NCBI GenBank assembly: GCA_900548855.1
Contig: URMF01000030.1
Span: forward strand, 1 to 42,031
DNA length: 42,031 nt
Direction: 5' to 3'
Source: an uncultured Eubacteriales bacterium
GTDB lineage: Bacteria; Bacillota; Clostridia; Lachnospirales; Lachnospiraceae
The translations under genes and the position numbers were made by a program. Below the pieces are notes generated by a model. That model ran no database searches, was not told the DNA's origin, and saw only the letters and a program-made list of their open reading frames with translations. Below, piece after piece: positions 14,937 to 22,823 of this stretch; within the stretch, counting starts at the first letter, position 1; the number at the start of each line of letters is the position of its first letter.

Positions 14937-15584
14937 ATGAAATTTCAACATCAGGCAATATCAATTAACTCAAGCTACAACAATAACGTTAAAATCACAG
15001 TTATCCCGGGACATTTTGCTACAAATCACTCTCATATCACCCACTATATTGATATGACCGTTCTTAAATCCCGTCAAAGTATGGCTCATGCAGCTGCAAA
15101 ATCCATTGCCAGTGAATATGTGGGAACTACTGTTGTGGACACCATCGTCTGTATGGATGGTACAGAGGTAATTGGTTCCTACCTTGCAGAGGAACTGACC
15201 AATTCAGGAATTATGTCTATGAACCAGCACAAAGCAATTTATGTAGTTACTCCGGAATTTAACTCTGTGGGACAAATGATTTTCCGCGATAATCTCCAGC
15301 CTATGATTAAGGGCAAGCATGTGTTGTTTTTACTTGCATCCGCAACCACAGGACGTACCATAGAGAGAAGCCTTGAATGCCTATCCTATTACGGAGGTAT
15401 CGTTGCCGGTATTTCAGCAATTTTCTCTGCAAACAAGGTAATCGCCGGACAGGAAGTCCACACTTTATTTAAGATAGAAGATATTCCGGAATATAAGACA
15501 TATCCGCATAATCAATGCCCATACTGCCAGGCCGGAAAGAAGATTGAAGCAATCGTAAACAGCTATGGCTATTCCAAGCTATAA
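14937..15584 (+). CDS. Orotate phosphoribosyltransferase-like protein with CPYC tail
   Basis: The 215-residue protein starts at the ATG 6 bases after a perfect AAGGAGG (14924-14930). It has a type I phosphoribosyltransferase-like fold: VVDTIVCMDGTEVIGSYLAE (about 66-85) and a PRPP-loop-like VLFLLASATTGRT (129-141). The two acidic residues that normally precede the TTG of a PRPP site are replaced by small or hydrophobic ones, so a classical reaction is doubtful. The C-terminus carries a CPYC motif (194-197), suggesting metal or redox chemistry. Relatives in Clostridia are often labelled orotate phosphoribosyltransferase by fold alone. No pyrimidine gene is adjacent. It has its own promoter and a long terminator. 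Confidence 0.7.
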   Translation: MKFQHQAISINSSYNNNVKITVIPGHFATNHSHITHYIDMTVLKSRQSMAHAAAKSIASEYVGTTVVDTIVCMDGTEVIGSYLAEELTNSGIMSMNQHKAIYVVTPEFNSVGQMIFRDNLQPMIKGKHVLFLLASATTGRTIERSLECLSYYGGIVAGISAIFSANKVIAGQEVHTLFKIEDIPEYKTYPHNQCPYCQAGKKIEAIVNSYGYSKL

Positions 15585-15621
15585 ATTACTGCTTTCCCGA
15601 TTTTACTGAAGGGATAAAATT

Positions 15622-15718
15622 AAAGAATTTCACTTTCACTTTTTGTTATGATAATTTGCTGGCAGTACTCTCAGCTATATTATTTTTCAAGTGAAAGTGA
15701 AATTCCTTTATTTTTTTC
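15622..15718 (+). terminator. Long-stem terminator or structured 3' RNA
   Basis: A perfect 17-bp stem (15625-15641 with 15689-15705) plus further A-T pairing encloses a 47-base loop and is followed by TTTATTTTTTT. It ends the phosphoribosyltransferase-like transcript; the stem and loop are much longer than usual. Its T-run end touches the stop codon of the small minus-strand gene. Confidence 0.75.
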
Positions 15719-15829
15719 TTACATATAGAGCATCCAGTGAAAAATTTCTCCAAAAAATACCGCTATTGAAATCAAACTGATAATATAAACACATGCATCT
15801 TTCATAAATTCTCTTATTTGTTTCATCAT
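15719..15829 (-). CDS. 36-residue single-pass membrane peptide
   Basis: A short open frame on the minus strand: two consecutive ATG codons (15829, 15826), an AAAGGA ribosome site about 10 bases upstream, a charged N-terminus (MMKQIREFMKDA), a hydrophobic helix (VYIISLISIAVFFGEIF) and a short tail to TAA. The layout is that of a small membrane protein or regulatory peptide rather than a chance frame. I do not recognise a family. It is bounded by the terminator at 15622-15718 on one side and about 150 bases without a gene (15830-15981) on the other. A type I toxin peptide is possible, but no antisense RNA was identified. Confidence 0.5.
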   Translation of the reverse strand: MMKQIREFMKDACVYIISLISIAVFFGEIFHWMLYM

Positions 15830-15981
15830 AATCACCATTTCCTTTCGTAATCCCATATCATTAAAGGTATCCTGCTGTAATAGACAGCACTGTTTTCTCT
15901 CTGTCTTTTAACAGATTACCATGGGACCCTGACAAACTATGGCATATGACAAAAAAATTTTTCAATTTTATTAAAGTATCG

Positions 15982-16788
15982 CTAATAGGAGGAATTTACG
16001 ATAGGTATTCCTATTTTGACATAAGTTTTATTCTCCTGCTCTGCATAAGTCATAACAACTTGAATGTTTACCTTTTTCTCATTTAAGGTCAAAAAAGAAT
16101 CCTCCAACCGGGTATATCCATATACCGTATGGATACCATTTTCATTGATGGAGTCCACCCCCTTCGCCTTGGCGAGGTCAAATATTTCCTCAACCAAAAA
16201 ATTTTTTTCATTCTCGGTATAGTTTCCCTCTTTTTCCATTTCAAGCTCTAGGCTCACCTGTGCTTTTACGCCAATCTCCTCATATATACGCTTTACCCTT
16301 TCATAAAGGGAAAATCCATCCTCAACTGCTTCACTGGTTTGGATTTCCATTACAATATACTGCTCCGGTTCCTCTTCCTCCTTCAGCATACTGATGATTT
16401 GAAGCGTGGTGTCTGCATATTTACCCTTCTTGGTCAGAACCATTTTCTCATAACCATCTCCACTTCCCGTAGCAAAGGTATATCCGTCTGTAATTCCCAA
16501 TTTCAATGCCAGATTTTCAAGCATTTCTCTCCGGGTCTCACTGGATATTTCCATGCTGCCAAAATTACCATAGCCTTTAATCCACTGTTCCGTTACATCG
16601 TCATCCACAACAGAAAATGCAGTCACTGCCTGCGTAGCATTTTTCTCATGCTCCTGATAGTTCACATAAATTTGTATTGCCACGATACTCCAAACCAATA
16701 TCAAAAAACTGATTTTCGCTTTTCTGGTCACAAAAAATGCCCCCAATCCTTTTTTTATAGGATTGACGGCATTGTAAATTTTATTCAA
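15982..16788 (-). CDS. YwmB-like (TATA-box-binding-fold) anchored protein
   Basis: The 268-residue protein has an N-terminal cytoplasmic stretch and one membrane anchor at about 26-43; the rest is extracytoplasmic and alpha/beta. The pattern GYGNFGSMEISSETRREMLE...LTKKGKYADTTLQIISM matches what I know of the YwmB family, named for a TATA-binding-protein-like fold; its role in the envelope is not established. It starts with TTG at 16788, inside the end of the RDD gene with an 8-base overlap, so it is translationally coupled and is the last gene of the sppA-RDD-ywmB operon. Confidence 0.65.
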   Translation of the reverse strand: MNKIYNAVNPIKKGLGAFFVTRKAKISFLILVWSIVAIQIYVNYQEHEKNATQAVTAFSVVDDDVTEQWIKGYGNFGSMEISSETRREMLENLALKLGITDGYTFATGSGDGYEKMVLTKKGKYADTTLQIISMLKEEEEPEQYIVMEIQTSEAVEDGFSLYERVKRIYEEIGVKAQVSLELEMEKEGNYTENEKNFLVEEIFDLAKAKGVDSINENGIHTVYGYTRLEDSFLTLNEKKVNIQVVMTYAEQENKTYVKIGIPIVNSSY

Positions 16789-17413
16789 AATCTTTCTTTT
16801 CCAAATTCTCTAAATTAGTACAATCCGGATTCATATGGTCATAGGATTTTCCAGATATCCCATGATAAACCGGCGCTTCCCCACTGCTGTCCGGCATTGT
16901 GCCCGGACTGTCATCCCCCGCTCCTTCTGCTGTAACTACAGCCGGCTGTGGGGATACCACCAACGGCATCATTTTTGCATAGACTACATGCGTATCACAG
17001 AGCATATCGTGAAATCCCTGCTTTTCCTTTGTAACCAACACAGCCAGATAACCAATGCATAACAAGGAGGACAGGAACCGCCCCACCGTCTCACGGTATA
17101 AGACATTTAAGAAAGTCCACTCTCCGTTCTTGGTCACCACCTCTAAATGCAGCAGCATTTTTCCCGGCGTAGAATGTGCAAAATAAGTCAGTAACACGAA
17201 GTAGGCTGCTACACCAATATATCCCAAAACATCCAGAAAGGAATACTCAAAGATAAAATTCGCTTTTAAAAATCCGACTCCGCCCATGGCTGCAATGGAA
17301 AACGGAAGCTTCACAATTCCGACTATCAAAGCTGCGATAATGCTGTCAATTATAAATGCAACCAGCCTTACAAAAAAACCGGCATAGACCCTATTCTCCA
17401 ATTGGTTCTGCAT
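16781..17413 (-). CDS. RDD-family membrane protein
   Basis: The 210-residue protein has an RDD domain at about 8-150 with three or four membrane helices. The family arginine and first aspartate are visible in GFFVRLVAFIIDSII (R16, D23), and the later GFHDMLCDTHVVY block carries the others. A hydrophilic C-terminal tail (about 155-210) rich in Gly, Asp and Ser follows. RDD proteins are proposed ion transporters or membrane adaptors; the substrate is unknown. Its ATG overlaps the end of sppA by 23 bases and its end overlaps the YwmB-like gene, so all three are made together. Confidence 0.85.
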   Translation of the reverse strand: MQNQLENRVYAGFFVRLVAFIIDSIIAALIVGIVKLPFSIAAMGGVGFLKANFIFEYSFLDVLGYIGVAAYFVLLTYFAHSTPGKMLLHLEVVTKNGEWTFLNVLYRETVGRFLSSLLCIGYLAVLVTKEKQGFHDMLCDTHVVYAKMMPLVVSPQPAVVTAEGAGDDSPGTMPDSSGEAPVYHGISGKSYDHMNPDCTNLENLEKKDFE

Positions 17414-18431
17414 AATACATCGGCACCCCGCTTCCTAACTGGTTCATCAAATCAACAAGTACTTCTGCTTCTGATTTCTCTTTGGAAGATACCACAGAAC
17501 CCATTAAAGCTGACAGATAACCGCCAGTTCCTTTCGGCTCATAAAAAGTATCCACTCCACTCTTTTCCCTTACATAGGCATCAAATTCTTCGGAACCCTT
17601 AATCCCATCAATAAGCCCATTCTCCACTGCCTGTTTTGCTGTATATATGCGCCCATCTGCAAGCTTTTTCACATCTGCCACAGACATGCTTCTTCCCTCT
17701 GCCACAATGTTTACAAACTGCTCATAATACTCATCCACAATAGACTGGTAAATGCCTCTCTGCTCACTGGTCATTGCTTTTCCCGCAGTACCCATATCCT
17801 TATTCTGCGCAGAAACAATATTATCTTCCCTGATACCTAATTTTTCATATAAGCCTGACATATCGTAATTAGATATAATAACGCCGATAGAACCAGTTGT
17901 CGTTATACGGTTTGCATACTGTTCATCCGCAGCAGATGCAATATACACGCCTCCTGAACAACAGGAGCTCTCCATATATACCCAGATTGGACGGTTTGTT
18001 TTCTCTTTATACTCTTTGAGCTTTAAGTAAAGCTCATCCGCCTCATAAACCGTTCCGCCCGGCGTGTTCATTCTTAAAATAATTCCCTTATTACTATTGT
18101 TACTAATCAATTTGTTTATATAACCCATCAACAAATTGTGATTATAACCGGTACCGGTTCCATATATACCGGAATTGTCTGAGGATGCCTGAATCGTCCC
18201 TTCAATCGGTACTACCGCAATAAAATCCTCCGCAACCGGCATGTCTGCCAGTGCAGCTTCATTATCCCTTCCATACAGGCTGCTCATAAAGCTGTCAAAG
18301 CCAGCGGATGCCTTTTCCTCATTATCAGAAGTCAGCTTGGCTGATATCGCATTTGTTATCACACTAATCACGCCTGTCACCACAAAAATGGCTGCAGCCA
18401 CAATAAGCCATGTTGTCTGTTTCTTGTTCAT
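17391..18431 (-). CDS. sppA: Signal peptide peptidase SppA, short type
   Basis: A 346-residue membrane serine protease of the 36-kDa bacterial SppA type, which clears cleaved signal peptides and may handle envelope stress. An N-terminal anchor (8-30) is followed by the ClpP-like fold. The catalytic dyad is visible as Ser159 in SCCSGGVYIAS and Lys211 in NKDMG; their 52-residue spacing equals that in Bacillus subtilis SppA. AAGGAGAGGGAAAT fixes the ATG at 18431, 33 bases inside the longest frame. A promoter is at 18472-18500. First gene of a three-gene operon. Confidence 0.93.
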   Translation of the reverse strand: MNKKQTTWLIVAAAIFVVTGVISVITNAISAKLTSDNEEKASAGFDSFMSSLYGRDNEAALADMPVAEDFIAVVPIEGTIQASSDNSGIYGTGTGYNHNLLMGYINKLISNNSNKGIILRMNTPGGTVYEADELYLKLKEYKEKTNRPIWVYMESSCCSGGVYIASAADEQYANRITTTGSIGVIISNYDMSGLYEKLGIREDNIVSAQNKDMGTAGKAMTSEQRGIYQSIVDEYYEQFVNIVAEGRSMSVADVKKLADGRIYTAKQAVENGLIDGIKGSEEFDAYVREKSGVDTFYEPKGTGGYLSALMGSVVSSKEKSEAEVLVDLMNQLGSGVPMYYAEPIGE

Positions 18432-18471
18432 ATTTCCCTCTCCTTTTCTTATTCTTAAGTTCATATTTATA

Positions 18472-18500
18472 AGTATAATATAGATTCCGTCTTCTTACAA
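18472..18500 (-). promoter_or_regulatory. Promoter of the sppA operon
   Basis: On the minus strand, TTGTAA (18495-18500), 17 bases, TATACT (18472-18477), about 40 bases upstream of the sppA start. Confidence 0.55.
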
Positions 18501-18544
18501 TATTTTAATCAAGCTTTCTGAAATCTTAACCACAAACAGGTTAC

Positions 18545-18621
18545 GGTTCAGACCTGTCTGGTGCTGACGGCAGGTCTGAACTGTATAAAAGCCAGAGGTA
18601 TCACAGTGACGCCTCTGGCTT
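18545..18621 (-). terminator. Tandem hairpins ending the carboxyltransferase transcript
   Basis: Two hairpins in series follow the carboxyltransferase stop on the minus strand. The first has a 10-bp stem AAGCCAGAGG/CCTCTGGCTT (18589-18598 with 18612-18621) followed by TTTTATA, a normal terminator. The second has an 11-bp stem (18546-18556 with 18571-18581) without a T-run and may be a back-up or 3' end protector. Confidence 0.8.
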
Positions 18622-18642
18622 AAAATAAATCATATCTATTGT

Positions 18643-20187
18643 CTATAATGGCATATTTCCATGTTTCTTATATGGCCGGGTTATCTGTTTTGTCTTCAAC
18701 ACATCCAGGGCTGCCAAAATCTTTGCCTTCGTCTCATCCGGACGGATAACCTCATCCACAAAACCACGTTTTGCCGCCGTGTACGGGTTTAAAAACTTAC
18801 TCTCATACTCCTCAATGAGCTCTGCCCGCTTTGCATTCGGGTCGTCTGCCGCCTGAATCTGTTTTCTGCCTATAATATTAATGGCACCCTCTGCACCCAT
18901 AACTGCAATCTCTGCAATCGGCCATGCATATACAATATCGGCACCCATATGCTTAGAATTCATTGCAATGTACGCTCCACCATACGCTTTCCGCATAATC
19001 AGGGAAATCTTCGGCACTGTTGCCTCCGAATACGCATACAAAAGCTTTGCGCCGTGCCGGATAATTCCATTGTGTTCCTGCTCTGAGCCCGGCAAAAATG
19101 CAGGCACATCAATCAGGGAAACCAGCGGAATATTAAAGCAGTCACAAAAACGGATAAACCTCGCCATCTTGTCTGAGGCATCAATATCCAGAGAACCGCC
19201 CTTGAAATTTGCCTGATTGCAGACAAATCCAACGGTATTCCCCTCCATTCGTCCAAATCCGATAACTGCATTCTGCGCCCAGCGCTTCTGCACTTCAAAG
19301 AAGCTGTCACGGTCAATCATCGCATTAATCACATCATGGACGTCGTAGCTTTTCTTCTTATTATCCGGTACAATATTTACCAGACTCCTGCACTGGTCAA
19401 CACTTCTGCCGGTTTTAACCGGAAGCGGTGATTGGTTATTGTCCGGAAGATAGGAAAGCAGCTCTCTCACGCCTCCCAGGCAATTCTTTTCACTCTTGTA
19501 GAGAAAATGTGCCACACCGGACTTAGTTGCATGTGCCATGGCTCCGCCTAACTCCTCGGCGGATAATTCCTCTCCGATTACCGTCTTCACCACCTGTGGG
19601 CCGGTAATAAACATCTTGCTGGTTTCATCCACCACAAAAATATAATCACAAATAGCAGGAGAGTAGCAGGCACCACCAGAACATGGTCCCAAAATAACCG
19701 CAATCTGAGGAATCACTCCTGATGCAATGGTATTGCGCTCAAATATTCCGGAATACCCACTTAGGGAATCAATTCCCTCTTCAATCCTGGCTCCGCCGCT
19801 GTCATTAATGGTGACAATGGGGCATTTCATCTTAAGAGCCATATCTTGAATGTGGACAATCTTCCGAGAATGATACTCTCCAAGACTTCCTCCAATTACT
19901 GTAAAATCCTCCGAGGAAGCAAAAACCGTTCTTCCGTTAATCTTACCATATCCGGTAACCACTCCATCCCCGGGAACACGCTTCTTATCCAGTCCAAAAT
20001 CATCTATGCGTGACTCTGCCAAATCGTTGATTTCCACAAAGGTTCCCTCATCAAATAATATATCCAGACGCTCTCTTGCAGTCAATTTACCCTTTTCATG
20101 CTGTTTATCAATTGCAGCCTGTCCACCGCCTAAGCTTGCCAATACGCGGCGGGCTTCTAAATCCTCAATTGCCTCATTCCAGTCCAA
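18643..20187 (-). CDS. Biotin-dependent acyl-CoA carboxyltransferase subunit (PccB/MmdA type)
   Basis: The 514-residue protein has two crotonase-like carboxyltransferase domains. Visible signatures are KLTARERLDILFDEGTF (34-50), VIGGSLGEYHSRKI (97-110), the first oxyanion loop GPCSGGACYSPA (167-178) and the second in RKAYGGAYIAM. The enzyme moves CO2 between carboxybiotin and propionyl- or methylmalonyl-CoA-type substrates. The start is TTG at 20187, 8 bases after AGGAGG; the longer frame runs through this ribosome site. No biotin carrier, biotin carboxylase or sodium-pumping decarboxylase subunit is adjacent, so its partners must lie elsewhere. Confidence 0.88.
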   Translation of the reverse strand: MDWNEAIEDLEARRVLASLGGGQAAIDKQHEKGKLTARERLDILFDEGTFVEINDLAESRIDDFGLDKKRVPGDGVVTGYGKINGRTVFASSEDFTVIGGSLGEYHSRKIVHIQDMALKMKCPIVTINDSGGARIEEGIDSLSGYSGIFERNTIASGVIPQIAVILGPCSGGACYSPAICDYIFVVDETSKMFITGPQVVKTVIGEELSAEELGGAMAHATKSGVAHFLYKSEKNCLGGVRELLSYLPDNNQSPLPVKTGRSVDQCRSLVNIVPDNKKKSYDVHDVINAMIDRDSFFEVQKRWAQNAVIGFGRMEGNTVGFVCNQANFKGGSLDIDASDKMARFIRFCDCFNIPLVSLIDVPAFLPGSEQEHNGIIRHGAKLLYAYSEATVPKISLIMRKAYGGAYIAMNSKHMGADIVYAWPIAEIAVMGAEGAINIIGRKQIQAADDPNAKRAELIEEYESKFLNPYTAAKRGFVDEVIRPDETKAKILAALDVLKTKQITRPYKKHGNMPL

Positions 20188-20258
20188 AATTCTTACCTCC
20201 TTACTTGTTGACAAATCAACTATACACCATTCCCACAACTCTTTCAAGAGATTTCATA

Positions 20259-20288
20259 ATTATAGACCCCTGTCTAAGAAGGCGGCAA
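20259..20288 (-). promoter_or_regulatory. Promoter of the carboxyltransferase gene
   Basis: On the minus strand, TTGCCG (20283-20288), 18 bases, TATAAT (20259-20264), about 72 bases upstream of the TTG start. It separates this gene from the DUF115 gene upstream. Confidence 0.55.
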
Positions 20289-20309
20289 TTTTCCACGGTC
20301 CGCACGCCA

Positions 20310-22037
20310 TTACTCTGTTTTATCTTCTATTCCTTCCATATATTCCTTCAACGTCATAACCGTAAGTCCCGGCACAATTGCCCCGCCCTCTGTAGCATCA
20401 ATTACCGGCATTATCACATCCGCTTTTCTCACCCGCTGGGCAATCCATTTATTATATATTGTAAATAATCTGCTTACGGGAACCGTTCCTCCTCCAATAG
20501 CCGGAACCTGCTTCATCTCATCCGTCTCTGAAGCTGCCCTTCTTGCAGTCTCTGTGGCATGGGCAAGATTATCTGTATATGCCAAATCCAATCCGATAAA
20601 TGCAACCGACTTACATCCCAGATAAATACAGACATCCAGAGCGGTGGTGCTGACAGACCCCCCCGTCTCGTAAAGATGCCAGCCCTTCTGTTGGGCCAGC
20701 TCCTCTGCCCTGTCATATCCATTCTGGCAAATCAGATATTTCTTCCCATGATAATTCATAGAGTATTCCTTATACGCAGTTGCAAGATACAGCATTGGAA
20801 TCTGTTTTTCCTCCAAGCCTGTAAGATGGCTGTATATTCTGCTATTGGCATCCGTAACAATCATGTAATCCACATCTATTCCCAGCTTCAGCAGCTTGCG
20901 GAACACGGTTTCCACCGCCAGAATTATCATACCCGGTTTTTTGTTTTTCAAAAGCTCAACATTTTTATCAAGGGACGGTCCCGCTGCCACTATAATGACA
21001 TTCTTTCCCTCAAATTCCGGTCTTAATTCATCTATATACCCATCATAATGCTTAAAATTCTCCCGGCTGGTACTCCCAAACAAAACAGCCGCATTCCGTT
21101 TTCCACTGTCACGGATAAAAAACATTTCCATCTGTTCCCGGATTCTGGCATCTTTAATATGCCGCATAGATGGATTATGAATAATAAAATTTTCCGTTAT
21201 ATTGTCCAGGGTAGTTATAATCTTTTTAAAGTCAGGGTCATAGATTAATGAAACATTTGGCAATGCAAGATACATAGACATCTCCACCGCCGTTAAACAA
21301 TGATAAATAACATCCATATCACTTTCATACACGGTAAGCTGTATTCCATCATCTTGTTTTAATAGCTCCTGGATGTGATATCCAAGCCCGAGTCCCCAGA
21401 CTACATATTCTCCACAATCCGGATTATAATAATATCTGGCAAAATCTGCCGCTTCTTTCATAGGATTCACATTGCTGTGATAATAATAAACTCCCTGCGC
21501 ATCCTCTCCCGCCAGGGTATATGCACCAGAGTTGGTATCTTCTAAATAATGGTTTCCTCTCCGGATATCTTCTGCCATTGCTTTCTCATACTGTTCATGA
21601 TAAGCCATAGCTTCTTTCCATAATGTAGGATTCTTTGATTTTAATACCTCCATGTTCCTCTTCCATGAATCAGGATTCGTACTTACCCTATCATAACAAC
21701 GAACTGCTTCCTGCAGGGATTGTAAAAAAGGCACCAGCTGAAGCTCCAGCAAATCTGCCAGTAAAACATAGTCTTTATTCTCTTGTGCATTTAAAATATC
21801 CTGTAGCGATGCATTAATTCCCTCCGGGCTGACAATCTCTGTCTCCTGATTATAAAAAGTGATATCCGCGAACACGGAATCTAACACCACCATTAGATTT
21901 GATACTAAATCCGTAAAGGAACGGACAACCCTGTCATAATTCTGAATATGACAAAAATATATAATCTCCTGTGCCATTGATTGCAATTGCACATTTGTAT
22001 TGTAAATCTGTTGTCTGGTCATGTGTCGGTTCTCCAT
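20310..22037 (-). CDS. DUF115 protein, MptE/Maf-like (motility accessory factor family)
   Basis: The 575-residue protein has a helical N-terminal region (1-200) and a central DUF115/MptE-like domain at about 325-500: IVAAGPSLDKNVELL (349-363), VTDANSRIY (394-402), GGSVSTTALDVC (459-470) and FIGLDLAYTD (480-489). In Clostridium, Campylobacter and relatives such proteins (Maf) attach nonulosonic acids to flagellin; the fold relates to archaeal hydroxymethylpterin pyrophosphokinase. No flagellar gene is in the window, but a surface glycan cluster with Leg-type sugar genes starts 7 kb away. The first ATG has AGGAGG at a long 12-base spacing. Function as a surface-protein glycosyltransferase is inference. 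Confidence 0.8.
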   Translation of the reverse strand: MENRHMTRQQIYNTNVQLQSMAQEIIYFCHIQNYDRVVRSFTDLVSNLMVVLDSVFADITFYNQETEIVSPEGINASLQDILNAQENKDYVLLADLLELQLVPFLQSLQEAVRCYDRVSTNPDSWKRNMEVLKSKNPTLWKEAMAYHEQYEKAMAEDIRRGNHYLEDTNSGAYTLAGEDAQGVYYYHSNVNPMKEAADFARYYYNPDCGEYVVWGLGLGYHIQELLKQDDGIQLTVYESDMDVIYHCLTAVEMSMYLALPNVSLIYDPDFKKIITTLDNITENFIIHNPSMRHIKDARIREQMEMFFIRDSGKRNAAVLFGSTSRENFKHYDGYIDELRPEFEGKNVIIVAAGPSLDKNVELLKNKKPGMIILAVETVFRKLLKLGIDVDYMIVTDANSRIYSHLTGLEEKQIPMLYLATAYKEYSMNYHGKKYLICQNGYDRAEELAQQKGWHLYETGGSVSTTALDVCIYLGCKSVAFIGLDLAYTDNLAHATETARRAASETDEMKQVPAIGGGTVPVSRLFTIYNKWIAQRVRKADVIMPVIDATEGGAIVPGLTVMTLKEYMEGIEDKTE

Positions 22038-22131
22038 ACTAATCCATATCCTCCTACCCTATCAGCACCTTACTACCCTCAAAGGCAAACCCATATTTCC
22101 GAATATAAATCCGTCAGAATATGCGGCTATA

Positions 22132-22770
22132 CTATTGGTAACACTGCCCAGAATACCTCTCATACTGCTTTACAGCACCTATGTGTGTGGTAGTCTTATG
22201 ATAGTTCTCTTCAACCAAAACCATCTGGCACTCATTATTTCCCGAATCTATGCCCGCGTTCGGGATATGATGCCACACATATCCGGATGCTTCCTCCGGT
22301 CGAATCGGTCTACCCTCATCACGCAATTGCTGATATGCTGCTGCTTTATCTCCAGCTCTACTGCCTGTCATTGTAATCCAAACACACGACCGATTTACAC
22401 TCCCTCCATAGCAAACATCATCTGTAATCTGAAGAATAAGTCTTGCCGGAATTTGCTCACTTGAATTCTGCATATATTCGCGTATAAATGCCTCTGTTTC
22501 CTCTGCATCTCGAAGGAATTCTTCCTGCATTGCATCCTCATTTGGTATAAATTCACCATCACACTTTTGTATCACCTTAGATATCCGCACATCCTGTATC
22601 TGTGGATACTGCAAAACCGGTCTATTGGTTTGATTATAAATAACTCTTATATCCTTCGGAAAAAAGCCATTCGATACAGAACTTTTCTCGCTTACCTGAC
22701 TTTTCCTGTATACAGTCTCCCCCTCCGCAAAATCGTAAACATTTTCTTTTTCCTTGCCTGTTATATACAT
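22132..22770 (-). CDS. WHH-type nuclease-like protein (HNH/EndoVII superfamily)
   Basis: The 212-residue protein has a C-terminal block GYVWHHIPN (163-171), CQMVLVEENYHKTTTHIG (181-198), which matches the pattern of WHH/LHH nuclease domains described at the tips of polymorphic toxins: paired histidines, then M-x-L-V and H-x4-H. The N-terminal 130 residues are unrecognised and there is no signal peptide. I start it at the ATG at 22770, which has a perfect GGGAGGAG site 8 bases before it. A GTG at 22836 overlapping the upstream gene by 13 bases would add 22 residues but has no ribosome site. No immunity gene is recognisable. It follows a surface-protein gene on the same strand. Nuclease activity is inference. 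Confidence 0.5.
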   Translation of the reverse strand: MYITGKEKENVYDFAEGETVYRKSQVSEKSSVSNGFFPKDIRVIYNQTNRPVLQYPQIQDVRISKVIQKCDGEFIPNEDAMQEEFLRDAEETEAFIREYMQNSSEQIPARLILQITDDVCYGGSVNRSCVWITMTGSRAGDKAAAYQQLRDEGRPIRPEEASGYVWHHIPNAGIDSGNNECQMVLVEENYHKTTTHIGAVKQYERYSGQCYQ

Positions 22771-22823
22771 GCCATTCTCCTCCCGTAATAATTGACAAAA
22801 GCTTTCTTCGATGCCTTTATTAT

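Noticed and set aside
20310..22037. DUF115 protein as part of a flagellar locus
   Set aside because: No flagellin, chaperone or motor gene is in the window, so a motility context is unsupported.
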